Positions 43,653-52,609 of a DNA stretch of 64,000 nucleotides are shown piece by piece. The stretch is taken from the NCBI GenBank assembly GCA_028284265.1, contig JANQRZ010000007.1, forward strand, positions 122,670-186,669. The letters run 5' to 3'. The DNA comes from Rhodothermales bacterium (GTDB lineage: Bacteria > Bacteroidota > Rhodothermia > Rhodothermales > JANQRZ01). The notes beneath the pieces are model-generated. The model was not told the DNA's origin, made no database searches, and saw only the letters and a program-made list of their open reading frames with translations. Made by a program: the position numbers and the translations under genes. The stretch's first letter is position 1, and every line of letters begins with the position of its first letter.

Positions 43653-45644
43653 TCATTCGAGCACCAACTCCGTGGTACGCTCTAGTGCGTTCCCGGAGCC
43701 GAGGTCGCGCAAACGCAGGGTAAGAAGGTAGGGACCGGACGCTTGGTCTCGCGCATCGAGTACGACATACTCCCCGAAGCTCCGAGCCGAGCTATACCCC
43801 TCAAACTCGACGGCGACGCCGCGCTCTCGCTCGCCGAACAGACGCCGGGCAAGTCGGGCCAGCCCCGTGGCCGTGTCTTTCGGGCGAAGTGTGACCTCGA
43901 CGGCGTACCGACTACTCCCGTCATCTAGCATGGCAAGATCGTACCCCTCGAAATAGACGTAGACCGGTTGCTCGACTGCAAAGGTAGCCGCTGGTGCAGG
44001 CATGATCTGGAAGCCGCGCCGCACGACACCCGCCGTCCCGCCGCCCTCTTCGACGATGGTAGCCGGTAGCAAGTCGCTAAGTGCAAAATCGCCACTGTAG
44101 GCTGGCACCGCGAGAGCCGTTCGCTCAAACCCGACGGCTTCCGCTGTCTCAAACTCGACGGCTAGTTCATAGGCCCCCGGCGTGGCCCCTAGCTCGAACG
44201 CACCGACTCCGACCGGAGCACGGGGCGTTGTGCTGCGCTGCTCGGTGACGATCTCGCCGTTGGCATCGAGCAGAAACGCACCCGCTTGAATGTTGCGGGC
44301 ATCATCAGGCGGGCTATAGGAGACGACGATATCCGTTGTTCCGCCAGCGCCCCGGAACGTCGCGGCAGCAAATGGGAAGGCGACTCGGTTTGGCGGAGCG
44401 TAGTCGAACCGCTCTGGCATCCGGGTCATCAGACTTCGGGCGCGTGTCACCTCATCCTTGCCTGCCGCCGAACTCCAGAACTCGTAGTCGCCGTCGCGGA
44501 AGGCATCCTCGAAGAGCAGCGTAAAGTCGCCATAGTTCCAGCGGTTGTACCGGCTGAAGTCTTTGCCAACGATGTCATTGGTAAGCCACGTCGCCTCGGC
44601 ACGCGGCAGCCCGTAGCGGACGGCGACTTCGCCCTTCGTGGACTCCCAACCCCGACGGCCGCGGCGCGGTTCAGTGAAGAGTAAGTCCGTGAGCGCGAGG
44701 CGAGCGACGTGTTCGAGGCGGCGCTCGTTCTGGGTCGTGAGCAAACGCGGGTCGCGGCGCTGCCAGAAGGAGTCCGTAAAGCCTGCTGGGTCGGCATCGA
44801 ACGTTGGTTCATCGTCGGAGCCGATGAACAAGGCGATACTCTCGAACGCTCGGCGCTGGTCGTCGGGCATCGCGGCGAGCGCGGCGGCGAATGCCCCGCC
44901 GGCCTCGGCGGTCTGCCCACGACGGTAGAGCGCGGTCCCTAAGAACAGGTCGGCGTCAGGATCAGCGAAGCGAGCCGCTTTCATACGCTGGGCGACGGCG
45001 AGGAAAACGGCATCGTCGCGAGCCGTCGCGGCGGTGCGGAGCGCGAGGCGATGCGCCGAGGCGCGATCCGGCTCTGCGGCGAGAGCTTGATCGACGTGGT
45101 CGTAGGCACGGCGCAGGGCGCGGTTGGCGGCCCCGCTCATCCCGCGCTCGGCGGTGCGGTCCCAGCCGCCCTGGCGTTCGGCGAGACTCCGCCGCCAGTC
45201 GAACTCTAGGAAGTAGCCGAGCGCCCGCTCCTCGTGCGCGACGGCACTGGAAGCATCGAGCGCGAGAATCCGGCGGGCGAGGGTGGCGCGGCGCCCATCC
45301 GTCATGCTGAAGGCCCGTTCCTCGCTCAGTTCGCGCTGCAACTGGCGGAGCCGGGTTTCGAGATACGCCACGTTGTCTGGAGCCATCTCGATGGCCCGCT
45401 CGGCATGGCGACGAGCGAGGCGTTCGTCGCGCAGCGGCCCTGCCTCTCCGTAAACGAGCGCCAGCATATGGTGCGCCTCGGCGTTTCGTCGGTCTCGCTC
45501 CACGACCGTTTCGAGCAATCCGGCAGCCTCTCCGAGCTTCCCCGTCTCATAGGCTAGTACCGCTTCCGTCAACGGCTCATCCTGCGACTGCGCGGAGGCG
45601 ATCACAGGAAGCAGCGCGAATAGCAGGAACAGCGAGCAGCGCAT
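43653..45644 (-). CDS. GWxTD domain-containing secreted protein with TPR repeats (copy 2)
   Basis: 663 residues, signal peptide ends VIASAQS (residue 19). N-terminal TPR-like helices (GKLGEAAGLLETVVERDRRN, AHHMLALVYGEAG) and a GWxTD-like motif RGWESTKGEVAVRYGLP near residue 350, again imperfect. The C-terminus matches copy 1 (VYVYFEGYDL, LRPKDTATGLARLARRLFG, VAVEFEG). It is about 140 residues shorter than copy 1, mainly in the TPR part. I chose the ATG at 45644 from the signal peptide. Same direction as copy 1, likely one operon. Confidence 0.9.
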   Translation of the reverse strand: MRCSLFLLFALLPVIASAQSQDEPLTEAVLAYETGKLGEAAGLLETVVERDRRNAEAHHMLALVYGEAGPLRDERLARRHAERAIEMAPDNVAYLETRLRQLQRELSEERAFSMTDGRRATLARRILALDASSAVAHEERALGYFLEFDWRRSLAERQGGWDRTAERGMSGAANRALRRAYDHVDQALAAEPDRASAHRLALRTAATARDDAVFLAVAQRMKAARFADPDADLFLGTALYRRGQTAEAGGAFAAALAAMPDDQRRAFESIALFIGSDDEPTFDADPAGFTDSFWQRRDPRLLTTQNERRLEHVARLALTDLLFTEPRRGRRGWESTKGEVAVRYGLPRAEATWLTNDIVGKDFSRYNRWNYGDFTLLFEDAFRDGDYEFWSSAAGKDEVTRARSLMTRMPERFDYAPPNRVAFPFAAATFRGAGGTTDIVVSYSPPDDARNIQAGAFLLDANGEIVTEQRSTTPRAPVGVGAFELGATPGAYELAVEFETAEAVGFERTALAVPAYSGDFALSDLLPATIVEEGGGTAGVVRRGFQIMPAPAATFAVEQPVYVYFEGYDLAMLDDGSSRYAVEVTLRPKDTATGLARLARRLFGERERGVAVEFEGYSSARSFGEYVVLDARDQASGPYLLTLRLRDLGSGNALERTTELVLE

Positions 45645-45768
45645 GGCGTGCAGCGAGGATTCGGGATAGGGTATGATCCCCAACGCCGCGCCGCAAGGCA
45701 AGCGAAGCGGGTCGAACGGTCGATGCACGGTGCAGAAGTGCACAAATCCGTGCCCCGACGGTCGCCGC

Positions 45769-46980
45769 CTACACTCTCACGACGCGCCCAAAGCGCCGTT
45801 TGCCGACCTTCAGCACGAGCGGCGCGGCGGCGAGGTCAACGTCGGCAAACGGGTCGGTCACCTTCTCGTCGTCGATCGAAACCGCGTTTTGCTGGATAAG
45901 CCGCCGAGCCTCGCCATTGGACTGGACAAACCCCGCCTGCCGCATCAGGTCGATGATGCCGATGGTCTCGCCCTCGACCGCGATCTCGTCCATCTCGTCC
46001 GGGACGCCGCCCTGAATGACTGTCTTCTCGAAGTGAGTACGCGCAGCGTCGGCAGCTTCTTCGCCGTGATACATCCGCACAATCGTCCATGCGAGGTCGT
46101 GCTTGGCGTCGCGGGGGTTCTCGTCAGCGAACTGCTTTTTCTCGTCGAGCCTGCCGGTCGGCACGTCGGTCGCTAGCTCGAAGTAGCGGTAGATCAGTTC
46201 GTCGGGGATCGAGAGCGTCTTGCCGTACATCTCCTCCGGCGGCTCGGCGATGCCGATGTAGTTGTCGAGCGACTTCGACATCTTCTCGACGCCATCGGTG
46301 CCCTCCAGAATCGGCATCGTGAGGCAGACCTGCGGCTCCTGCCCCGCTGCGCTCTGGATGTCGCGCCCGACGAGGAGGTTGAAGGTCTGGTCCGTCCCGC
46401 CGAGTTCCACGTCGGACTCCAGTTCGACCGAGTCCTGGGCCTGGGCGAGCGGGTAGAGAAACTCGTGGACCGAGATCGGCTCGCCCGCCTTGTAGCGGTT
46501 CTCGAACTCGTCGCGCTCTAGCATCCGGGCGACGGTGTAGCCCGAAGCGAGGCGGATCACGTCGGCGAAGCTCATCTTCCCGAGCCAGTCGCCGTTGTAG
46601 CGAATCGTGGTCCGGTCGGGGTCGAGGATTTTGGAGGCTTGCTCGAAATAGCTCTGCCCGTTGGCGCGCGTCTCTTCCAGCGTCAGCGCAGGCCGCGTCT
46701 TGCTCTTGCCACTCGGGTCGCCGATCATCCCGGTGAAGTCACCGACGATGAGCACGGCCTGATGGCCGAGGTCTTGAAACTGCCGCAGCTTGCGGAGGAC
46801 GACGGCATGCCCGAGGTGGAGGTCGGGGCGACTCGGGTCGCAGCCGAGCTTGACGATCAGCGGCGTGCCGGTCTTCTCGGCCCGCTTCAGCTTTTCGACG
46901 AGGGCGTCTTCAGGGATGATTTGCGCCGTGCCGCGCCGGATCTGGGCGAGTTGGTCGTCGATGGGTGGGAAGGTGCTCAT
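45769..46980 (-). CDS. tyrS: Tyrosyl-tRNA synthetase
   Basis: Charges tRNA-Tyr. 403 residues. Class I signature HLGH at 55-58 and KMSKS at 233-237; tyrosine-site residues in GGTDQTFNLLVGRD. The C-terminal S4 RNA-binding domain (SNGEARRLIQQNAVSIDDEKV) is complete. Form and spacing match the TyrZ-like bacterial type rather than E. coli TyrS. The ATG at 46980 is the first in frame. A long palindromic repeat lies just upstream. Confidence 0.96.
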   Translation of the reverse strand: MSTFPPIDDQLAQIRRGTAQIIPEDALVEKLKRAEKTGTPLIVKLGCDPSRPDLHLGHAVVLRKLRQFQDLGHQAVLIVGDFTGMIGDPSGKSKTRPALTLEETRANGQSYFEQASKILDPDRTTIRYNGDWLGKMSFADVIRLASGYTVARMLERDEFENRYKAGEPISVHEFLYPLAQAQDSVELESDVELGGTDQTFNLLVGRDIQSAAGQEPQVCLTMPILEGTDGVEKMSKSLDNYIGIAEPPEEMYGKTLSIPDELIYRYFELATDVPTGRLDEKKQFADENPRDAKHDLAWTIVRMYHGEEAADAARTHFEKTVIQGGVPDEMDEIAVEGETIGIIDLMRQAGFVQSNGEARRLIQQNAVSIDDEKVTDPFADVDLAAAPLVLKVGKRRFGRVVRV

Positions 46981-47010
46981 GTTCTACGTTAACTGATCTC
47001 GCTTCGGAAC

Positions 47011-47099
47011 GTCATCCCGAGCTTGTCGAGGGATCTCTAGTGAGAAAACGTATCAGCAGTAGAGATCCCTCGACTCCACTGCGTTCCGCTCGGGATGAC
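47011..47099. repeat. Long palindromic intergenic repeat (GTCATCC type), copy 2
   Basis: Outer arms GTCATCCCGA / TCGGGATGAC and inner arms GTCGAGGGATCTCTA / TAGAGATCCCTCGAC are perfect inverted repeats around a ~20-base loop. It is related to the element at 30345-30452 (GGATCTCT/AGAGATCC core). It lies between the smpB stop and the tyrS start and could act as a transcription stop for the ribosomal operon. Confidence 0.8.
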
Positions 47100-47118
47100 A
47101 TGAGCAAAGAACTGCGTC

Positions 47119-47565
47119 CTACTCCTTCATCACCCGGTCGAGGCGGCGCTGGGACTCGCGGTCGGCGATGTCGCGGCGCTTGTCGTGGAGTTTCTTGCCG
47201 CGCGCGAGGGCGACCTCGACCTTTGCCCAGCCCTGCTTGAAATAGATTCGGAGAGGCACAATGGTCAATCCCTTCTGCTCGGTGCCTTTCTTAAACTTCT
47301 CGATCTCCTTTTTGTGGAGGAGCAGGCGGCGCGGGCGGGTCGGCTCGTGGTGGGCGTAGTGGCCGTAGGGCGCGATGTGACAGTTAAACAACTGCATCCC
47401 AGCGTCGTCCACGGCGCAGAACGCTTCCTGCAGGTTCACCTTGCCCGCCCGGAGCGACTTCACCTCGGAACCCTTGAGTTCGATCCCGGCCTCGACGCGG
47501 TCGAGCAATTCGTACTCGTGCCGGGCGCGGCGATTCGTGATGATGACCTTGATGCCTTCGCTCAT
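47119..47565 (-). CDS. smpB: SsrA-binding protein SmpB
   Basis: Partner of tmRNA in rescue of stalled ribosomes. 148 residues, normal length. It has the N-terminal NRRARHEYELLDRVEAGIELKGSEVKSLR block, NCHIAPYGHYAHHEPTRPRRLLLHKKEI, and the basic C-terminal tail RGKKLHDKRRDIADRE. Its ATG overlaps the stop of the upstream gene (ATGA), so translation is coupled. Last gene of the ffh-smpB run. The ssrA gene was not seen. Confidence 0.97.
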   Translation of the reverse strand: MSEGIKVIITNRRARHEYELLDRVEAGIELKGSEVKSLRAGKVNLQEAFCAVDDAGMQLFNCHIAPYGHYAHHEPTRPRRLLLHKKEIEKFKKGTEQKGLTIVPLRIYFKQGWAKVEVALARGKKLHDKRRDIADRESQRRLDRVMKE

Positions 47566-48326
47566 GCCTCTCCCTCGTCGTCTTCCACCTCGTCTTCGAC
47601 GGGAATCACGACGAAAGGAATCTCCGGCATCCCGTCGAGGGCGCGGTGGTAGAACAGGTGATTCACCCACTCGTCGAGGCCTGCGTGGGCGAAGCCCGCG
47701 AGTGTGACGCCACCCATGCCCGGGTCGGTGCCTGCATCGGCGGGACCGTCGTGGTCGAGCGCGATGTCGCGGAGCCGCCGCGCCTCGTCCGGCGTGATGG
47801 TCCCGACGGGAGCCGCGAGCAGCGCCCACACGAACGGGCGCGTCGTCATCTCGAACCACTCGCGCCCGAGGTCGAGCGAGAACCCGTCGCCCCCCTCCTC
47901 GCCCACGCGGAGCACCGCGTCGAGGTCGGCAGGCTCGGCTCCGGTCGGGTCGATCGGTATGAAACTCGGCTGGGCGTCGTATAACTCTTTAAGCACGACC
48001 TGCGCCAGCAGCGCCTCCTGCGCGAAGCGTGGGTCGATCCCGACACGGTGAATCGCATCAAGACCACTGCGAACGTCCAGTCGGACTGGCGTAGCGACGC
48101 CTCCGACGAGCGCCACACCGGGGACGACGGAGAACGCATCGGGATCGCGGAGCACAGAGAGCGTAGGGACGAACGCGAGGTCGGCTTCGCCGTGGCGGAG
48201 CAACCGCTCGCCATCTCTCAACGAGGCCGTCTGCCAGTTGTCCACAGCCGTGCCGCCTGCCCATGCCTCAGCGAGGGCACGGGCAGCGGGAACATCGGGA
48301 ACGACGAGGCGGAGTGGCGAGGTCAA
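47562..48326 (-). CDS. MqnA/MqnD-type menaquinone biosynthesis protein, TTG start
   Basis: 254 residues if it starts at the TTG at 48326, 8 bases after the rplS stop; no ATG or GTG fits before the conserved start RLVVPDVP. Recognisable MqnA-like parts: DLAFVPTLSVLRDP, a VPGVALVGGVATPVRLDV strand and the SLDLGREWFEMTTRPFVWALLAAP block. In the futalosine pathway MqnA dehydrates chorismate. The C-terminus (AGLDEWVNHLFYHRALDGMPEIP and an acidic tail) does not look like typical MqnA, so the exact reaction is uncertain. Coupled to smpB by ATGA overlap. Confidence 0.75.
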   Translation of the reverse strand: MTSPLRLVVPDVPAARALAEAWAGGTAVDNWQTASLRDGERLLRHGEADLAFVPTLSVLRDPDAFSVVPGVALVGGVATPVRLDVRSGLDAIHRVGIDPRFAQEALLAQVVLKELYDAQPSFIPIDPTGAEPADLDAVLRVGEEGGDGFSLDLGREWFEMTTRPFVWALLAAPVGTITPDEARRLRDIALDHDGPADAGTDPGMGGVTLAGFAHAGLDEWVNHLFYHRALDGMPEIPFVVIPVEDEVEDDEGEA

Positions 48327-48334
48327 GACGTCGT

Positions 48335-48688
48335 TTACTTCCGGCCTTTCTCCTGAATACGCGCCGCCTTGCCACGGAGGCCGCGGAGGTAGTAGAGCTT
48401 GGCCCGCCGGACGCGACCTTCGCGGACGCGTTCGATCTTCGCCAGCTTCGGTGAGTAGAGCGGGAAGACGCGCTCGACGCCGATGCCGCCGGAGACCTTG
48501 CGGACGGTGAAGGTCTTCGTGGAGCCGTGGCCGCCGCGTGCGATGACGACGCCCTGGAACTGCTGGATGCGCTCCTTGTCGCCTTCGATGACGCGGACGT
48601 GGACGTTGACCGTGTCGCCGGACTTGAAGTCCGGGATGCCGTCGCGGAGCTGGGTCGCTTCGACGAGGTCCATCAGTTCGTGTGCCAT
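48335..48688 (-). CDS. rplS: 50S ribosomal protein bL19
   Basis: 117 residues. [31 protein letters not shown], then [24 protein letters not shown] and [16 protein letters not shown] are the full bL19 pattern. I chose the ATG at 48688; the upstream frame is not coding. It lies in the conserved order rpsP-rimM-trmD-rplS, 52 bases after trmD. Confidence 0.98.
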   Translation of the reverse strand: MAHELMDLVEATQLRDGIPDFKSGDTVNVHVRVIEGDKERIQQFQGVVIARGGHGSTKTFTVRKVSGGIGVERVFPLYSPKLAKIERVREGRVRRAKLYYLRGLRGKAARIQEKGRK

Positions 48689-48740
48689 AATGGTTGTGTG
48701 TTTCGGGGTGGAAGCGTGCAGGCATGGGCCAGCACGCGAG

Positions 48741-49451
48741 CTAGTCAGAGTGTAAGTCGGGCGAATCGAGTAGGTCGGGGCGGCGAGCGCGGGTGTGAGC
48801 GATGCGCTGGGCCTCGCGCCACTCGTGGATACGGCGATGGTCACCGGAGAGCAGCACGTCGGGAACAGCCTCGCCCCGGAACTCTGCCGGGCGCGTGTAA
48901 ACCGGCGCGCCAAGCAATCCGTCTTGGAATGAGTCCGAGAGGGCCGACTGCGCGTCACCGAGTACGCCGGGCACGAGCCGCACGAGGGCGTCGACGAGCA
49001 CGAGCGCGGGCAGTTCGCCACCCGAGAGCACGTAGTCGCCGACCGAGATTTCCCGCGTCACGAGGGCGTCGCGGACGCGCTGGTCGATGCCTTTGTAGTG
49101 GCCCGCGATCAGCAGGAGCCGGGGGGCAAGCGACAGCTCGTTCGCCATCGGCTGATCGAGCAACGCACCGTCGGGGGTGAGGAAAATCACCTCGCCCTCG
49201 TCGTCTCCGTCTTCGGCCCACTCCGCGCGGATCGTCTCGACGCAGGCGAAGAGCGGCTCGGGCTTGAGCACCATGCCGCCGCCGCCGCCGAACGGGTAGT
49301 CGTCGATTGTCCGGTTGTTGCCTTCCGCCCAATCGCGGAGGTCATGCACCCGGATATCGACCAACTCTTTGCGCTGGGCGCGCTGGAGAATGGAGTGCTC
49401 CAGCGGCCCGGCGACGAGGCCGGGGAGTGCCGTGACAATATCGATTCGCAT
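48741..49451 (-). CDS. trmD: tRNA (guanine-N1)-methyltransferase TrmD
   Basis: Methylates G37 of tRNAs that read CNN codons, which guards the reading frame. 236 residues. [12 protein letters not shown] start, [28 protein letters not shown], the trefoil-knot AdoMet loop ([30 protein letters not shown]) and [19 protein letters not shown] are typical. The ATG at 49451 gives the expected start. It follows rimM by 38 bases. Confidence 0.98.
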   Translation of the reverse strand: MRIDIVTALPGLVAGPLEHSILQRAQRKELVDIRVHDLRDWAEGNNRTIDDYPFGGGGGMVLKPEPLFACVETIRAEWAEDGDDEGEVIFLTPDGALLDQPMANELSLAPRLLLIAGHYKGIDQRVRDALVTREISVGDYVLSGGELPALVLVDALVRLVPGVLGDAQSALSDSFQDGLLGAPVYTRPAEFRGEAVPDVLLSGDHRRIHEWREAQRIAHTRARRPDLLDSPDLHSD

Positions 49452-49489
49452 CAAAGAACAGGGGGCGGGCACAGCGCAAGGCGGTGCCG

Positions 49490-50029
49490 TCAGTCGAGCA
49501 ATCCTTCCGGCGGCGCAATCGTGATCTGCTCCGCGTCGAGGTCAATAGTGGTGACGATCTCGTCCACGTCGGGAACGAGGGCGTCGGGTTTGCCGTCGCG
49601 CTGGACGACGAGGAGCGGATGCGCCGTGCCTTCGAGCACGTCCGTCACGGTCCCAACCGCCTCACCGTCTTCGGTGACGACCGCGAGGCCGATCAGGTCG
49701 TGCAGAAACACCTCGCCCTCGCCGAGCGGCGGGAGGTCGGCTTGGTCGGCGAAGACGCCGTGCCCACGCAGAGCGTCGGCAGCGTCGCGGCCTGCGATGC
49801 CCTCGAAGCACATCAAAGCGGCCAGCCCTCGCTTCGTCGGCTGAAACCGTACGGACTCGACAGCGCGACGCTGGGCCGTTTCCGGTGACGGACCGACGTA
49901 CACCTGCGCCAGCGCCGCGAGGCGCTCCGGGTCATCCGTTTCGGGGATGACCTTAACCTCGCCCTGCACGCCGTGGGGACGCCCAAAGGTGCCGACGAGG
50001 AGGAGGCTATCGGTGTTGGTCGGAATCAC
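49490..50029 (-). CDS. rimM: Ribosome maturation factor RimM
   Basis: Assembly factor for the 30S head, which binds uS19. 179 residues with the N-terminal barrel ([16 protein letters not shown]), the [22 protein letters not shown] linker and the PRC-barrel C-terminal domain ([21 protein letters not shown]). It lies 18 bases after rpsP, as expected in this operon. Confidence 0.96.
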   Translation of the reverse strand: MIPTNTDSLLLVGTFGRPHGVQGEVKVIPETDDPERLAALAQVYVGPSPETAQRRAVESVRFQPTKRGLAALMCFEGIAGRDAADALRGHGVFADQADLPPLGEGEVFLHDLIGLAVVTEDGEAVGTVTDVLEGTAHPLLVVQRDGKPDALVPDVDEIVTTIDLDAEQITIAPPEGLLD

Positions 50030-50047
50030 GAGATCGCGGCGGCGCGG

Positions 50048-50851
50048 TTACCCAGCCTTTTCTTCTTCGGCTTCGTCCGCCGCGCCTTCGGCGGCGGCTT
50101 CCGCTTCGTCAGCCACCTGCTCTCCGGCTTCGTCGACGACCTCTTCCACCGCCTCGGCTTCGGCGGCAGGCTGTTCCTCGGCGGCATCCGGGGCCTCTTC
50201 GGCTACCTCCTCGGCACTCGCCTCGGCAGCAGCTTCTTCGGCTTCAGCAGCAGGTTCTTCCGCGGCTTCCGCTTCAGCGGGTGCTTCGGTTTCGTCGGCA
50301 ACGGCTTCTTCCGCTTCGACAGCCTCTGCTTCGGCGGCTTCCTCGCGGGCCTCTTCGGCTTCCTTACGGGCTTCGGCCTCGGCCTCCGCCTTCTGCTTCG
50401 CGAGTTCGGCCTCACGGGCAGCGCGCTCCTCTTCGAGGCGCTTCGCCTCGGCGGCAGCGGCTTTGCGCTCGGCTTCGAGGGCAGCGGCACGGCGGTCGGC
50501 GGCGGTCGTCTTGGTGTCCCCGTCTTTCTCACCGCGACGGGCGCGGAACTCGGAGACGGCCTGCTCGATCTCGTCCTCCGTCTTGCCCTTGCGGAGCAGG
50601 TGGAGTTGGAGCATCAGCCCTTGGTCCGAGAGGAGGTTGCGCACCGTGTGGCTCGGCTGCGCGCCCTGCTGGAGCCAGTAGAGGATGCGGTCTTCTTTGA
50701 GCACGACCTGAGCCGGCTCGTTGACCGGCTCGTAGCGGCCGAGGTCTTCGATAAACCGACCGTCACGCGGGCTACGCGCGTCGGCGGCGACGAGGGCAAA
50801 GACGGGGTGCTTTTTCCGGCCAAGCCGGCGCAGGCGAAGTTTGACTGCCAT
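50048..50851 (-). CDS. rpsP: 30S ribosomal protein bS16 with very long acidic Ala/Glu tail
   Basis: 267 residues, about three times the ~85 of the bS16 core. Residues 1-85 are a normal bS16 ([48 protein letters not shown]). From about residue 105 a basic/acidic helix ([19 protein letters not shown]) runs into ~140 residues made almost only of Ala, Glu, Val and Asp. Bacteroidota bS16 often has some C-terminal extension; this one is unusually long and acidic. It is second in the operon, 38 bases after ffh. Confidence 0.96.
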   Translation of the reverse strand: MAVKLRLRRLGRKKHPVFALVAADARSPRDGRFIEDLGRYEPVNEPAQVVLKEDRILYWLQQGAQPSHTVRNLLSDQGLMLQLHLLRKGKTEDEIEQAVSEFRARRGEKDGDTKTTAADRRAAALEAERKAAAAEAKRLEEERAAREAELAKQKAEAEAEARKEAEEAREEAAEAEAVEAEEAVADETEAPAEAEAAEEPAAEAEEAAAEASAEEVAEEAPDAAEEQPAAEAEAVEEVVDEAGEQVADEAEAAAEGAADEAEEEKAG

Positions 50852-50889
50852 GAGGTTGGTTGGGTTGGGGGATTAAGTCAAAAGGGGAA

Positions 50890-52245
50890 TTAGCGGCGTC
50901 CGCCGAGCATCTGGCCGAGGTCGGCCACACGGCCTTTCGAGGCCATCTTGCTCATCGTCTTCATCATCTTCTTCATCTCGCGGAACTGCTTGAGGAGTTG
51001 GTTGACGTCTTGCACTTGGACGCCGGAGCCACGGGCGATGCGTTGGCGGCGGCTACCGTTGATGATGCCGGGCTGCTCGCGCTCCTCCTGCGTCATGCTC
51101 TGGATCATCGCTTCGATGTGGACGAAGGCGTCGTCCTCCACGTCCACGTCCTTGATCTGCTTGCCGACGCCGGGGATCATGCCGAGGAGGTCTTTAATCG
51201 ACCCCATGTTTTTGATCCGCTGAAGCTGGGTGTAGAAGTCGTCGAGGTTGAAGTCTTGGCTGCGGATCTTCTTCTGCAGCTTCTCGGCTTCCTTCTCGTC
51301 GAACTGCTCCTGCGCCTTCTCGACGAACGACACGATGTCGCCCATGCCGAGGATGCGCTGGGCCATCCGGTCCGGGTGGAACTCGGTGAGCGCGTCGAGC
51401 TTTTCGCCGGTTGAGGCAAACTTGATCGGCTTCTGGACGACGGTGCGGATCGAGAGCGCTGCGCCGCCGCGCGTGTCGCCATCGAGCTTGGTCAGCACGA
51501 TGCCGTCCACGTCAAGCTGGTCGTTGAACGCCTTGGCCGTGTTAACCGCGTCCTGCCCCGTCATCGAGTCCACGACGAACAGCACCTCGTCCGGCTCGGT
51601 CGCGGTCTTGATGTCCACGACCTCCTGCATCATCTGCTCGTCAACGTGGAGGCGGCCGGCAGTGTCGATGATGACGGTGTCGCGGCCCTGCTTGCGCGCT
51701 TCGGCGACGGCCTCCTTGGCGACCTTGACCGCGTCCGAGAGCGGCACGCCGTCCTCGCCGCGCAGGGCGAAGACCGGGACGTTGATATCCTTGGCGAGCG
51801 TTTCGAGCTGGTCCACGGCGGCCGGACGGTACACGTCGGCGGCGGCGAGGAGTGGGCTGCGACCTTTGCTCTTGAGGTGCTTGGCGAGCTTGGCGCTGAA
51901 GGTGGTCTTGCCCGAGCCTTGCAGCCCCGCGATCAGGATCACCTGCGGCGGGCGCTTCGGCGTGTTCAGATCGACGTGGACATCGCCGAGGAGGAAGACG
52001 AGTTCGTCGTAGAGGATCTTGACGAACTGCTGGCCCGGCGAGACGGCGGTGAGGACGGTCTCGCTCGTGGCCTGCTCCTTCACCTTGTTCGTGAAGTCGC
52101 GGGCGACCTGGTAGTTGACATCGGCGTCAAGCAGCGCGCGGCGGACCTCGCGCATCGTCTCGGCGATGTTTAGCTCATTGATCTTGCCCTGACCCTTGAC
52201 GTTCTTGAGGGCGACATCGAGCTTGTCGGACAGGCTTTCAAACAT
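50890..52245 (-). CDS. ffh: Signal recognition particle protein Ffh
   Basis: GTPase that targets membrane proteins with the SRP RNA. 451 residues. The N-domain ALLDADVNYQVARDF; G-domain with GLQGSGKTT, DVYRPAAVDQL, DTAGRLH and TKLDGDTRGG; the M-domain has INGSRRQRIARGSG and a Met-rich end (REMKKMMKTMSKMASKG) that binds signal peptides. I chose the ATG at 52245. It heads the operon ffh-rpsP-rimM-trmD-rplS-mqnA-like-smpB. Confidence 0.98.
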   Translation of the reverse strand: MFESLSDKLDVALKNVKGQGKINELNIAETMREVRRALLDADVNYQVARDFTNKVKEQATSETVLTAVSPGQQFVKILYDELVFLLGDVHVDLNTPKRPPQVILIAGLQGSGKTTFSAKLAKHLKSKGRSPLLAAADVYRPAAVDQLETLAKDINVPVFALRGEDGVPLSDAVKVAKEAVAEARKQGRDTVIIDTAGRLHVDEQMMQEVVDIKTATEPDEVLFVVDSMTGQDAVNTAKAFNDQLDVDGIVLTKLDGDTRGGAALSIRTVVQKPIKFASTGEKLDALTEFHPDRMAQRILGMGDIVSFVEKAQEQFDEKEAEKLQKKIRSQDFNLDDFYTQLQRIKNMGSIKDLLGMIPGVGKQIKDVDVEDDAFVHIEAMIQSMTQEEREQPGIINGSRRQRIARGSGVQVQDVNQLLKQFREMKKMMKTMSKMASKGRVADLGQMLGGRR

Positions 52246-52609
52246 GGGGCGCAGTGGGGATTGAAGTTGGGACCGCGAGGCGGATCGGGGTCGATCCTGC
52301 GGTGCCGGGGGCGGAGCCGTCGAGCACGGCCGTACCCCGCGACGGGTTCCGAACTGGGCAGCGCTAAAGATACGCACTCTCTCAACCCTGACCGTGCAGA
52401 CGCGGCGAAGAAAGAGTACCCCCTACTTCCTCCGCTCCGCTAAGGACCGGTGCGCCGGGACGATGTGACGTGCAGCGTGTGCACACGGGTGCGCAGGCTG
52501 TGCGCATAGATTCTACTCACGCTCCCTTTTTCTCTAAACGCTGGTTCGAGGCACGGTTATGGACAGAAGCACAACGGACTCCCCTTCGCCCCTCAACCCT
52601 TCCTTAGCC
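52246..52609. other. Intergenic region between divergent ffh and a T9SS cargo
   Basis: 364 bases with no convincing gene. The left part is GC-rich with short dyads near 52290-52345. The middle holds an alternating TGTGCACACGGGTGCGCAGGCTGTGCGCA stretch near 52477-52506 (purine/pyrimidine alternation). The right part is pyrimidine-rich before the cargo gene. I looked for the SRP RNA signature and a tRNA and found neither. Promoters for both genes must lie here. Confidence 0.55.

Noticed and set aside
52246..52609. Possible SRP (4.5S) RNA or tRNA upstream of ffh
   Set aside because: The conserved SRP tetraloop region (GGAAGGAAGCAGC-like) and a pairing T-arm are absent.
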